Source of the DNA: Duncaniella sp. | GTDB taxonomy: Bacteria; Bacteroidota; Bacteroidia; Bacteroidales; Muribaculaceae | Direction of reading: 5' to 3' | Assembly (NCBI GenBank): GCA_023664955.1 | Contig: JAMPEV010000001.1 | Location: 1,022,680 to 1,086,679 of the forward strand | Length of the DNA: 64,000 bases | Shown: one piece after another, positions 34,574 through 45,826 of the stretch | How the letters are laid out: each line of letters begins with the position of its first letter | Position numbering within the stretch: position 1 is the first letter of the stretch | Notes under the pieces: generated by a model | What the model was told of the DNA's origin: nothing | The model's database searches: none | The model's input: the letters and a program-made list of their open reading frames with translations, nothing else | Made by a program: the position numbers and the translations under genes

Positions 34574-36013
34574 TTGACAATTTCCAAGGTTTTAGGCACT
34601 CGTAGTTGCCCTTCTCTTTTTGCTTCTTGCATACCTTTAGTGTTTCTTTTGGTCACACTGGTGACAGTGATCGCGGTGAAAGGTGCTGACGCGGTGTCGG
34701 ATATTGGTCCGGCGATTTTGCTCATAGCGGCAGCAATTTCGATTACTCTATCTTGCATAGGCGGAGTGGTGTCACGACGAGGATTAATATTCGGTGCATT
34801 TCGTAGCGGTCAGCAGATACTCCCGGCGGTGCCAATCCTTGTTTGCATCGCAATGGTGGCAACCACGTGGATGCTTTCAGGGGTCGTTCCCACTTTAATA
34901 TATTATGGTTTAAACATTTTGTCACCACGGCTGTTCCTTGTAATCACATGTGCAGTTTGTTCGGTGATATCGGTGATGACGGGCAGCTCATGGACCACCA
35001 TCGCCACTATCGGCGTGGCATTCATGGGTATTGGCGAAGTGATGGGATATAGTGACGCATGGATAGCAGGAGCTATAATATCCGGTGCATATTTCGGGGA
35101 TAAAGTGTCACCGCTTAGCGACACCACCGTAGTGGCATCCTCAACAGCCGGAGTTGAGCTTTTCGACCATATCCGTTACCTGATGTATACCACCATACCG
35201 GCTATGACCATAGCACTGGCGGTGTTCCTATTCGTGGGGCTTTTCACCCACTCGGGTGCGCAGGCCGACTCCGCTCCGATGCTCAACGCCCTGAATCAAT
35301 CGTTTGCCATCACGCCGTGGGTGCTCATCATCCCGTTGATAACCCTTGCGATGATCGCCCTTCGTATACCCACCCTTATCGTACTGCTTTCGGCTTCTCT
35401 GCTCGGGGTTATTGGCATTTTCATATTTCAGCCTGAGCTGGGAATGAAAATCGGAGATGTGCTGACCTCTTTATGGGGCGGCTCGGCACTCGCCACCGGT
35501 AACGAAGCACTTGACAGCCTTGTGGGGACGGGTGGCATTTTAGGAATGCTGCCTACTATTTCACTTGTGCTCAGTGCTATGATATTCGGGGCCGTTATGA
35601 TCGGAACGGGGATGTTGGGGCGTATCACCGATACACTAACATCACGCTTGCGCCGTCGCACAAGCATTGTGTCGGCAACCGTAGGTAGCGGATTGGCCAT
35701 GAATTGCTGCACAGCCGACCAATATCTATCCCTGATAATCACGGGCAATATGTACCGTTCGGTATACCGTAAATTCGGGCTTGAAACGCGCCTTCTCAGC
35801 CGCGCAATGGAGGATTCAATATCGGTAACATCCGTTCTGATACCCTGGAACTCATGCGGTGTCACCCAATCGACAGTGCTCGGTGTCAGCACCTTGGTTT
35901 ATCTCCCATGCTGCATATTCAATATCCTGACACCCATCATGAGCATCCTAATAGCACGTCTCGGTTTCAAAATTTCCCAACCACAGCAGCGCCCCCAGCT
36001 AACGAAAGCATAG
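34574..36013 (+). CDS. nhaC: Na+/H+ antiporter, NhaC family
   Basis: A 479-aa inner-membrane antiporter with about 11-12 helices. NhaC signatures include MTGSSWTTIATIGVAFMGIG, GAIISGAYFGDKVSPLSDTT and the C-terminal MNCCTADQYLSLIITGNMY and DSISVTSVLIPWNSCGV. It exchanges sodium for protons. The start is a TTG: no ATG precedes the first helix in frame, and the N-terminus from TTG has the normal length (CPSLFASCIPLVFLLV begins helix 1). The gene is divergent from ndk. Confidence 0.92.
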   Translation: MTISKVLGTRSCPSLFASCIPLVFLLVTLVTVIAVKGADAVSDIGPAILLIAAAISITLSCIGGVVSRRGLIFGAFRSGQQILPAVPILVCIAMVATTWMLSGVVPTLIYYGLNILSPRLFLVITCAVCSVISVMTGSSWTTIATIGVAFMGIGEVMGYSDAWIAGAIISGAYFGDKVSPLSDTTVVASSTAGVELFDHIRYLMYTTIPAMTIALAVFLFVGLFTHSGAQADSAPMLNALNQSFAITPWVLIIPLITLAMIALRIPTLIVLLSASLLGVIGIFIFQPELGMKIGDVLTSLWGGSALATGNEALDSLVGTGGILGMLPTISLVLSAMIFGAVMIGTGMLGRITDTLTSRLRRRTSIVSATVGSGLAMNCCTADQYLSLIITGNMYRSVYRKFGLETRLLSRAMEDSISVTSVLIPWNSCGVTQSTVLGVSTLVYLPCCIFNILTPIMSILIARLGFKISQPQQRPQLTKA

Positions 36014-36147
36014 CTGACTCAGTGGCGCACTCCACTCGAATCACCTGATTTACCGCCTCTTGTAAAGATGTGAAGCCGTAGCCGGTGGCATATCCGCACA
36101 ATCTGAAGAAAATCAATTTGCAAGACGCAAAAATTTACATGGCTAAA

Positions 36148-36186
36148 AATATAGACAGGCGAGATCCATTTAGGAACTCGCCTGTC
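36148..36186 (-). terminator. Terminator of xerC-hpf
   Basis: A perfect 10-bp stem, GACAGGCGAG (36154-36163) with CTCGCCTGTC (36177-36186), followed on the minus strand by TATATTTTT. It lies 14 bp beyond the hpf stop. Confidence 0.85.
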
Positions 36187-36199
36187 ATTTCATTATGTA

Positions 36200-36487
36200 T
36201 TACTTATCTTTATACTTTTCAAGCTGTTTTTCGATTGCTTCGACGCAGAGATCCACAGCCTCCTCGAATGTGTCAGCGGTCTTTTCAGCCACGATCTTAT
36301 CCTGGGGCACGAGGACGAACATTGTCACCTGTTTGTTGAGCGCGGTCTCGGGTTTAACAACGCGAAGCGACACTTCGGCGGTGTTGATTGCCGGGTTTCT
36401 GCGCACGAGCTTATCGATTTTCTTGTTGATGAAGGAAGTAAGTTTCTCGCTGATGTCGAAATGGATAGGTTTGATGTTAATGTCCAT
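36200..36487 (-). CDS. hpf: Ribosome hibernation promoting factor, short HPF/RaiA
   Basis: A 95-aa protein that binds the 30S subunit in stationary phase and protects idle ribosomes. The sequence runs MDINIKPIHFDISEKL, then VRRNPAINTAEVSLRVVKPE and AVDLCVEAIEKQLEKYKDK. It is the short type with no C-terminal dimerisation domain. Its ATG lies inside the end of xerC (11-nt overlap) and is preceded by AAAAAAGGAGG, an unusually strong Shine-Dalgarno for this phylum, located in the xerC coding sequence. The two are therefore coupled. A terminator follows. Confidence 0.93.
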   Translation of the reverse strand: MDINIKPIHFDISEKLTSFINKKIDKLVRRNPAINTAEVSLRVVKPETALNKQVTMFVLVPQDKIVAEKTADTFEEAVDLCVEAIEKQLEKYKDK

Positions 36488-37436
36488 GATTTCCTCCTTT
36501 TTTTAGTGCACGAGGGTGTGCGAGTTTGTAATTTTGTTTAAGTTCACGATATGTTATATGCGTGTAGACTTGCGTAGAAGCAAGTGACGCATGTCCTAAC
36601 AATTGCTGTACGGAGCTTAGCTGGGCACCATTGTTGAGCATGTCGGTGGCAAACGAGTGGCGAAGCACGTGGGGACTCAGACGAGTGGCGTGGACACCTC
36701 CGAGACTTAATGCGGTGTGCACTGCATTGTAGGCCAGCTTGCGGTAGATAGGCTCTCCGTTCTTCCGGACGAAAAACGTGGAGTTGCTATCGCGGTAGTT
36801 CACTGCCGTCGATGGGTCGGAGTCGCGCATCTGCCTGTATGTCTCGATGGAGCGTGCCAACTGTTCTCCGAAAGGAATTATTCTTTCCTTATTACGCTTA
36901 CCATGCACTTTTAGTTCACCGCGACTTGTATCAACATTTGCATCAAGCAGGTCCACGAGTTCCTGGCAACGCATTCCGGTGGTGTAAAACATCTCGACAA
37001 TCAAGCGGTCGCGCAGTTCATTGAAGTCAGCCGCATCGATATTGTCAGTTTTGTCGAGCAGACGTTCAGTCTCGTTGGGGCGGATATACACCGGTAGATC
37101 CTTGGCAGGTCTTGATAGATTGAGTCCGGAAGCGGGATTGACTTTGAGACCGTGGTTACGCATAAGGTAGCGGAAAAACGAACGCAACGCGGATGCTTTG
37201 CGGCGTATGGTGCGTGGTGTGCAGCCATCTTTCACGAGGAAGCCTATCCACTGGCGCAGGTCGTTGGCTGTGACATCCATTGGCTGAAGTGCCGACAATG
37301 CCGACATCGTATCAGCGCCTTTCCCCGTGGCAAATTGCGCCCACTGAGTTAGGTCAAGCCTGTAGGCATCGACCGTAAGCTGAGAGTAATTAAGCTCCAG
37401 CCTCAGATAACTCAGAAATTCCTCCACGAGATTCAT
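36477..37436 (-). CDS. xerC: Tyrosine recombinase, XerC type
   Basis: A 319-aa tyrosine recombinase, the second Xer protein in the window. The N-terminal domain starts MNLVEEFLSYLRLELNYSQL. Catalytic residues are Arg in TTGMRCQELVD, Lys in GKRNKERIIPF, His and Arg in HVLRHSFATDMLNNG, His in LGHASLAST and the Tyr nucleophile in TQVYTHITY. It probably partners with XerD (9747-10703) at dif. The linkage to hpf, with overlapping ends, is typical of Bacteroidales and argues for a chromosomal rather than a mobile-element integrase, despite the tRNA gene 700 bp away. Confidence 0.88.
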   Translation of the reverse strand: MNLVEEFLSYLRLELNYSQLTVDAYRLDLTQWAQFATGKGADTMSALSALQPMDVTANDLRQWIGFLVKDGCTPRTIRRKASALRSFFRYLMRNHGLKVNPASGLNLSRPAKDLPVYIRPNETERLLDKTDNIDAADFNELRDRLIVEMFYTTGMRCQELVDLLDANVDTSRGELKVHGKRNKERIIPFGEQLARSIETYRQMRDSDPSTAVNYRDSNSTFFVRKNGEPIYRKLAYNAVHTALSLGGVHATRLSPHVLRHSFATDMLNNGAQLSSVQQLLGHASLASTQVYTHITYRELKQNYKLAHPRALKKGGNHGH

Positions 37437-38089
37437 AGTGGTTCGGGGTTTAGGGTGACGTCATGTTGTATATAGACATTCCTACGTCTAATGCCGTTCA
37501 TGATGATTAGAAAGCGAAGATAGGCAATAAATTTAACAAATGCAAATTTTCAGCATGAATTACAGAAAATAACAGAAGAATTATAGAAGGATTACTCCAA
37601 GCATCATTCACGGCATTGAAAATTTCGTATTTGATACGCTCGTTGCCCCGGAGTTTCTTGACATTCGTTTGGGATTTACCTGCCGAAATGTAAAAGTCCA
37701 TACTCCCTTGTTAGCACGGGACAAATGTGACGGTTTCGTTTGAAGTCATTCCTGTCGAAGATGGTTTCACCGTAATTATTGACACAGCTTAACACCAAAT
37801 AACAGTGAGGATAACCCTTACCCAAGTGTCTGGCGAGGATGTAGGGGGGGGGTCAATAATGCCCATTCTCTCAATATATTTCCGGACAATCTCAACCATG
37901 TAGGGAGAAAGAGAAGATTGAATCCGAACGTAGGGAGAAGGAGGCTGCACGCGCCAACGTGTGGAATTATCTCAACAGTTTTGTCGATGACATAAGAGGG
38001 GTAACAAACTACGTTTACTGTGGTTGACACGGTTTACACGTTGGTTTACACAGTTTGCGTTTTCGTGGCGTTTTTATGCGTTCCGAGCA
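37437..38089. other. Gene-poor stretch with possible decayed coding remnants
   Basis: About 650 bp with no convincing gene. Short coding-like fragments lie on the plus strand near 37722-37790 (ending SFEVIPVEDGFTVIIDTA, stop) and 37900-38028 (REKEAARANVWNYLNSFVDD, stop). Neither has a start or a recognisable domain. A repeated GTAGGGAGAA word occurs near 37900 and 37931. Three GGTTKACAC words (38022-38051) form an iteron-like cluster. I saw no duplicate of the tRNA-Phe 3' end that would mark an attachment site. Confidence 0.35.
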
Positions 38090-38123
38090 TAAAAAAAAGA
38101 GAGTCAGAATTTATCTAACCCTC
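38090..38123 (-). terminator. Terminator of tRNA-Phe
   Basis: On the minus strand GAGGGTTAGA (38123-38114) pairs with TCTGACTCTC (38108-38099), with two G-T wobbles and a 5-nt loop, then eight T residues. It ends the tRNA transcript about 23 nt after the tRNA. Confidence 0.85.
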
Positions 38124-38145
38124 TGATTTTCAAGTTTTTAACTCG

Positions 38146-38218
38146 TGGTGCCAACGGGAATCGAACCAGTGACACAAGGATTTTCAGTCCTTTGCTCTAC
38201 CAACTGAGCTATGGCACC
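38146..38218 (-). tRNA. tRNA-Phe (GAA)
   Basis: A 73-nt cloverleaf reads GGTGCCATAGCTCAGTTGGT at the 5' end. The anticodon arm AAGGA-CTGAAAA-TCCTT gives anticodon GAA. The T arm is CTGGTTCGATTCCCG and the acceptor GGCACC with discriminator A. CCA is not encoded. It has its own promoter and terminator. Confidence 0.97.
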
Positions 38219-38289
38219 TTTTACCTGTCAACTAAAGAGATTCAGCGTGTTTCAAGCATCATTGAATACATCTTTCGTGATTTGCGATG

Positions 38290-38321
38290 CAAAGTTAGGA
38301 AGTTTTAAATTACCATCCAAA
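38290..38321 (-). promoter_or_regulatory. Promoter of tRNA-Phe
   Basis: On the minus strand TTTG (38321-38318), 20-bp spacer, TAACTTTG (38297-38290): an excellent consensus match. It implies a precursor leader of about 65 nt. Confidence 0.75.
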
Positions 38322-38403
38322 TATTTTTGAAAGTTTTTTTGCTAAGATATGAACTTTTCAAATTTTTATTAATTTTTCTTCGTTATCAAGCTCTCTTTCT
38401 TTC

Positions 38404-38441
38404 AAAAAAAATAACTACCCACCGCCGGGATGGGTAGTTAT
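38404..38441 (-). terminator. Terminator of the GH2 gene
   Basis: ATAACTACCCA (38411-38421) pairs with TGGGTAGTTAT (38431-38441), followed on the minus strand by a T-run (38410-38404). It lies 36 bp past the stop at 38477. Confidence 0.9.
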
Positions 38442-38476
38442 CTTATTTTAGCTTTTTGATTTAGTCATTTATAGAG

Positions 38477-41670
<3,194 letters not shown>

Positions 41671-41796
41671 CAAAGACACAGAATTATTCAGGGGTTCCTA
41701 GCAGTTAATCGCCAAAAGATGTATTAGATTTAACAAGGTTTTTGAGGATTACTGACTTGCGAATCTCAGCTCGAATGGCGCAAATATGAAAGTAAG

Positions 41797-42333
41797 ATGA
41801 AACCTATTTTTCTGATTGGTTATATGGGATGCGGCAAGAGTACCCTGGGCAAAGGGCTTGCAGCTCGGTGTGATATCCGGTTTATAGACCTTGACAATTA
41901 TATCGAAGAGCAGGCCGGCATGACGATAAAGGAGCTTTTTGCTTCTCAGGGCGAAGCTGCATTCAGAGATCTCGAGCGGCGGATGCTTCAGGAGGTGAGC
42001 CGGCTCGACAATGTAGTAGTGGCATGCGGCGGAGGCACCCCCTGTTTTGGCGATAACATGGAGGTGATGAATCGCTATGGTGTCACAGTGTTACTTCGCA
42101 CATCCCATGAACGACTATTCGAACGGCTTAAACGAGGGCGCCACAAACGTCCGCTCATTGCCAATCTTGACGATGAGCAACTCGATCGATTCATTGCAGA
42201 GCAGCTCGAAAAGCGAATGGTCCATTACACCAAAGCCAAGGAGACATTTGACAGCACCACTCTCGAAGATGAAAATCAGATTGATGATAAGTGCAACCTT
42301 TTCATATCCCGGTTTAAACTTCCACGAAAATAA
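41797..42333 (+). CDS. aroK: Shikimate kinase
   Basis: A 178-aa P-loop kinase that phosphorylates shikimate at the 3-position in aromatic amino acid synthesis. Walker A is GYMGCGKST (residues 8-16). The shikimate-binding DLDNYIEEQAGMTIKELF segment and VVACGGGTPC follow, with the lid region LKRGRHKRPLI. It starts a tight three-gene run (gaps of 5 and 13 bp) with an alanine dehydrogenase-like gene and an RNase H gene. aroQ of the same pathway is at 62602-63027. Confidence 0.95.
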   Translation: MKPIFLIGYMGCGKSTLGKGLAARCDIRFIDLDNYIEEQAGMTIKELFASQGEAAFRDLERRMLQEVSRLDNVVVACGGGTPCFGDNMEVMNRYGVTVLLRTSHERLFERLKRGRHKRPLIANLDDEQLDRFIAEQLEKRMVHYTKAKETFDSTTLEDENQIDDKCNLFISRFKLPRK

Positions 42334-42338
42334 CAACC

Positions 42339-43520
42339 ATGGTATTAGAGACCCCTACCCCGCAGGAGCAGCTTCAGGAGACTGCCACCATACACCGCGG
42401 ATTCTCAATCGGGCTTCCCACTTGCGACAATCCATCCGAGCGTCGCTTTCCAGTCACCCCCGAGGCAGCCGCACAGTTGATAGAGCGCGGATTCCGTGTG
42501 AAGATGCAAGAAGGAGCTGCCGAATGTATTCATTACACTGACAATCAGTATCTGCGTGCCGGTGTGTCAGTGTGTACCCGTGAGGAGACACTTTCCTGCG
42601 ACATAGTGATACACCTCGCTCCCCTTGACTCCGTCGATGTCAGGAAAATGCGTCGTGGAGCCATGCTACTTACCCTACTGAAGTTAAAGGCTCAAAATCC
42701 ATTCACTGTAAAGGAACTTCTTCGCCGTCACATCATAGCGATAGCTATTGATTTAATTGAGGATGAGCGAGGGTTTACCCCTTTTGCCGACATTCTTGCA
42801 GAAATCGACGGACGTGCATCAATTGCCATTGCATCGTCCTTAATGGCTGATTCTAAACGTGGCAAAGGAATCCTATTAGGTGGCATTGCGGGAATTGTTC
42901 CGTGCGAGACACTTATAATCGGTTCCGGGATAGCTGCGTGTGCGGCCGCTCGATCAGCAGTGGGCTTGGGTGCGATGGTGAGAATGTATGACAACGATGT
43001 ATATTCGCTGCGCCGGGCAAGCCAGGAATTGGGTCCGTGGGTTATCACCTCAACCCTTCATCCTCACACACTTGACAATGCGCTTAGGTCAGCCGATGTT
43101 GTGGTGGTTTGCAACACTCGAGATCCGTTTGTGGTGGGTCATGACCTTGTTGCATCAATGAAAAAGGGCGTTTTGACTTTTGACCTTGCTTCCGATGGCG
43201 GCTCGTCGTTCCCCTCAATGACGGCAGTTGATCTTGCACAGTCATCTGCGATAGCGAGTTCGGCACGGATTGACAACCGTATATGCTTTGTACACGCGGG
43301 GTGTGCTGTGGCAAGGACGGCGGCCATGGCTCTGAGCAACACATTTCTAACCATGTTAGAGGGGATAATGTCTTGTGATGTTGTCGGGAATGCTCTGAAA
43401 CTCCTCCCCGGAATGCAGAAAGCCACGTTCACATTCTTTGGGAAGATTGTGAATCCACGATTAGCTAACGAGCTGGGGATGAGGAGTGTTGATATCTCTA
43501 TTTATTTGACTTTATCTTAA
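42339..43520 (+). CDS. Alanine dehydrogenase/transhydrogenase-like protein (divergent)
   Basis: A 393-aa protein with the AlaDH/PNT two-domain fold. The N-terminal catalytic-type domain begins GFSIGLPTCDNPSERRFPVT. The NAD-binding domain has GGIAGIVPCETLIIGSGIAA, then ARSAVGLGAMVRMYDND. Compared by eye with the Mycobacterium tuberculosis enzyme, the Asp of the catalytic region is kept (TFDLASDGG). The substrate-binding Lys and His regions read VIHLAPL and TLLKLKAQ, so both positions appear changed. It may not use alanine. Tightly linked to aroK (5 bp) and an RNase H gene. Confidence 0.72.
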   Translation: MVLETPTPQEQLQETATIHRGFSIGLPTCDNPSERRFPVTPEAAAQLIERGFRVKMQEGAAECIHYTDNQYLRAGVSVCTREETLSCDIVIHLAPLDSVDVRKMRRGAMLLTLLKLKAQNPFTVKELLRRHIIAIAIDLIEDERGFTPFADILAEIDGRASIAIASSLMADSKRGKGILLGGIAGIVPCETLIIGSGIAACAAARSAVGLGAMVRMYDNDVYSLRRASQELGPWVITSTLHPHTLDNALRSADVVVVCNTRDPFVVGHDLVASMKKGVLTFDLASDGGSSFPSMTAVDLAQSSAIASSARIDNRICFVHAGCAVARTAAMALSNTFLTMLEGIMSCDVVGNALKLLPGMQKATFTFFGKIVNPRLANELGMRSVDISIYLTLS

Positions 43521-43533
43521 AGATAGATATACG

Positions 43534-44178
43534 ATGGGAATTAGGAAGAAATTTTATGTGGTATGGAACGGATATGCCACCGGAGTGTTTGATTCATGGG
43601 AGGAATGCAAATTGCAGGTAGATGGGTATCCCGATGCTAAGTACAAGAGTTTCAACTCCCTAGATGAAGCAGTGGCAGCTTATCGCGGTGACCCTGTAGA
43701 ACAGTTAGATTTACTTAAGTCAATAGCCACACATAGCAATCAGTCCGTCAATTACGATGCTTTCCCCGAAATCCGTCAAGATGCTCTCGCAGTGGATGCG
43801 GCATGTTCAAAGAATCCCGGCCCGGTGGAATATCAGGGTGTATGGGTGCGAACCGGCGAACGGATTTTCCATGCCGGGCCGTTTCCGGGGGGCACTAATA
43901 ATATAGGTGAATACCTCGCTTTAGTCCACGGACTTGCCCTGCTAAAGCAGCAAGGTAGGCCCAACACACCGATTTATACCGATTCACGCACAGCCCGCGC
44001 TTGGGTCAGGAATCGTCATCCCAAGACAGCCCTAACTCCAACTCCGGAAAATGGGGAACTTTTCCGTATGATGAACCGTGCCACAGCATGGCTTCAAAAC
44101 AATACAATAACCAATCCTATTCTCACTTGGGACACCCCAAACTGGGGTGAAATCCCAGCCGATTTCGGCAGGAAATGA
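43534..44178 (+). CDS. rnhA: Ribonuclease H with viroplasmin-like N-terminus
   Basis: A 214-aa protein. Residues 3-48 are a viroplasmin/RNase H N-terminal hybrid-binding domain (KKFYVVWNGYATGVFDSWEE, YKSFNSLDEAVAAY). A linker leads to an RNase HI domain (about 85-210). Active-site acids are visible as Asp in AVDAACSKNPG, Glu in NNIGEYLALVHGL and Asp in IYTDSRTARAW. A fourth Asp is not obvious. It removes RNA from RNA-DNA hybrids in the cytoplasm. It is the last gene of the aroK unit; the 95-bp gap before the convergent kdsA shows no strong terminator. Confidence 0.93.
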   Translation: MGIRKKFYVVWNGYATGVFDSWEECKLQVDGYPDAKYKSFNSLDEAVAAYRGDPVEQLDLLKSIATHSNQSVNYDAFPEIRQDALAVDAACSKNPGPVEYQGVWVRTGERIFHAGPFPGGTNNIGEYLALVHGLALLKQQGRPNTPIYTDSRTARAWVRNRHPKTALTPTPENGELFRMMNRATAWLQNNTITNPILTWDTPNWGEIPADFGRK

Positions 44179-44273
44179 GGAAACGCCTTCATTCAGAATA
44201 CACACCTGCTCAACGATAACTGCGCATCCTGTCCCTATTTATTTTTTTACGTTCACTTAATCTCAAGACAGGG

Positions 44274-45083
44274 TCAGAACCGATTGATCGTTTCACGGAT
44301 AGCAGCGAGGTGGCGAAGGAGCTCCGGAAGCTGGGCGAGTGGGAGCATATTGGCACCGTCACTCTTTGCCATTGTCGGGGTTTGGTGAGTTTCCATGAAC
44401 AAACCGTCAACACCTACCGCCACACCTGCCCTTGCGATCGTCTCGATCAGGTCAGGGCGACCGCCGGTTACACCTTTTGCCTGGTTGGGTTGCTGGAGCG
44501 AATGGGTCACATCAAGTATCACAGGGGCTCCAAATCGTTGCATTTCAGGTATTCCCCGATAGTCCACCACCAGATCTTGATAGCCGAAAGTAACACCGCG
44601 CTCAGTGATGGCTACATTGTCATTTCCGGCATCACGGACCTTTTGGAGCGCGAATTGCATAGCTTCGGGAGAGAGAAATTGACCTTTCTTGATGTTGACG
44701 GCACGACCTGTGCGGGCTGCCGCTAAAAGGAGGTCAGTCTGGCGGCAAAGGAATGCCGGAATCTGTAGTATGTCGACAAATTCAGCAGCCATTGAGGCTT
44801 CATCGGCCGAATGAATGTCGGTGACAACCGGGATACCGAATGTATCACGAACCTTGGCAAGGATTTTTAGGGCTTCAATATCGCCAATACCGGTAAATGA
44901 GTCGAGGCGTGAGCGGTTAGCTTTTCGGTAAGAACCCTTGAACACGTATGGTATGCCCAAATCCGATGTGACTTTTGTGACTGTCTCGGCAATTTCCATT
45001 GCCATTTTCTCCCCCTCGATAACGCAGGGACCTGCAAGAAGAAAGAATTGGGGCTGTGATGAATATTCTTTGAAGGAAAACAT
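44274..45083 (-). CDS. kdsA: 3-deoxy-8-phosphooctulonate synthase
   Basis: A 269-aa enzyme that condenses phosphoenolpyruvate with arabinose-5-phosphate to make KDO-8-phosphate for the lipopolysaccharide core. Diagnostic segments are FFLLAGPCVIEGEKMAM, GIPYVFKGSYRKANRSR, GIPVVTDIHSADEA, RAVNIKKGQFLSPE and RGVTFGYQDLVVDYRG. The frame is open for 44 more codons upstream, but that part overlaps rsmE and is not kdsA-like, so the ATG at 45083 (10 bp after the rsmE stop) is used. It is the last gene of a long minus-strand operon. Confidence 0.95.
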   Translation of the reverse strand: MFSFKEYSSQPQFFLLAGPCVIEGEKMAMEIAETVTKVTSDLGIPYVFKGSYRKANRSRLDSFTGIGDIEALKILAKVRDTFGIPVVTDIHSADEASMAAEFVDILQIPAFLCRQTDLLLAAARTGRAVNIKKGQFLSPEAMQFALQKVRDAGNDNVAITERGVTFGYQDLVVDYRGIPEMQRFGAPVILDVTHSLQQPNQAKGVTGGRPDLIETIARAGVAVGVDGLFMETHQTPTMAKSDGANMLPLAQLPELLRHLAAIRETINRF

Positions 45084-45093
45084 TTTCAAGTTT

Positions 45094-45804
45094 TTATGAG
45101 TTGAGTTGGTCGATGATGTGACAGGTTGAGAGGGCGAAGAGGGCGGCGGTTTCGGTGCGAAGACGGTTGTCGCCAAGTGTGACAGGCTGGAAACCGGCAT
45201 GAAGTGTGGCATCAATTTCGGCCGGTGTGAAATCCCCTTCCGGTCCTATGAGAATAAGGGAATCGGCAAAAGGGCGATAGCATTTTGCCAAGTCAATGCG
45301 AGGAATTGCCGGGTCACAGTATGCCACATACCGCTGGGCATCAGGCATCATGGTGATGAGCCTGTTTAACGGTGTCATCCCGTCAATGATGGGAAGAGTG
45401 GCTTTTAGCGACTGTTTCATAGCAGCCACAGCGATTTTTTCAAGGCGTTCCACCTTAATCTCACGTCGTTCGCTACGGTCAGTGAGGAGCGGGATGATAC
45501 GATTTACTCCCACCTCTGTCATCTTCTCCACGAGCCATTCCATGCGGTCGAGATGCTTTGTCGGCGCCACGGCCACAGCGAGTTGCTGTTTCCATGGAAG
45601 GGTATGCACGTGCGTCTCCAAAATATCGATCGAGGCATGTTTAGGATGTGCATCTACCAACCGACACGTATATACATTCCCCTTGCCATCAATCACTTGA
45701 AGTTCGTCACCCTCCTTCATGCGAAGCACGCGCACGGCATGGCGGGAATCGCTTTCGGGAAGCGAAAGCGATTCAGCTATATCAGGTGAGTAAAATTGTA
45801 TCAT
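45094..45804 (-). CDS. rsmE: 16S rRNA (uracil-1498-N3)-methyltransferase
   Basis: A 236-aa SPOUT-fold methyltransferase. The N-terminal PUA-like domain (about 1-70) includes LPESDSRHAVRVLRMKEGDE. The trefoil-knot SAM site is LILIGPEGDFTPAEIDATL and LGDNRLRTETAALFAL. EWLVEKMTEVGVNRIIPL is another family block. It methylates U1498 in assembled 30S subunits. Neighbours are 22 bp (MFS gene) and 10 bp (kdsA) away, so it is within the same operon. Confidence 0.95.
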   Translation of the reverse strand: MIQFYSPDIAESLSLPESDSRHAVRVLRMKEGDELQVIDGKGNVYTCRLVDAHPKHASIDILETHVHTLPWKQQLAVAVAPTKHLDRMEWLVEKMTEVGVNRIIPLLTDRSERREIKVERLEKIAVAAMKQSLKATLPIIDGMTPLNRLITMMPDAQRYVAYCDPAIPRIDLAKCYRPFADSLILIGPEGDFTPAEIDATLHAGFQPVTLGDNRLRTETAALFALSTCHIIDQLNS

Positions 45805-45826
45805 TTACTAAAAACGCTTAATCATT

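Noticed and set aside
37507-37701. 64-codon minus-strand ORF (begins MDFYISAGKSQ) upstream of xerC
   Set aside because: No recognisable domain, no promoter or coupled neighbour; kept only as part of the gene-poor stretch.
36477-38218. XerC next to tRNA-Phe as an integrative element integrase and attachment site
   Set aside because: xerC is linked to hpf in a housekeeping arrangement and no duplicate of the tRNA 3' end was found.
45084-45215. 44-residue N-terminal extension of KdsA
   Set aside because: It overlaps rsmE in another frame and does not resemble the family, which starts at the ATG at 45083.
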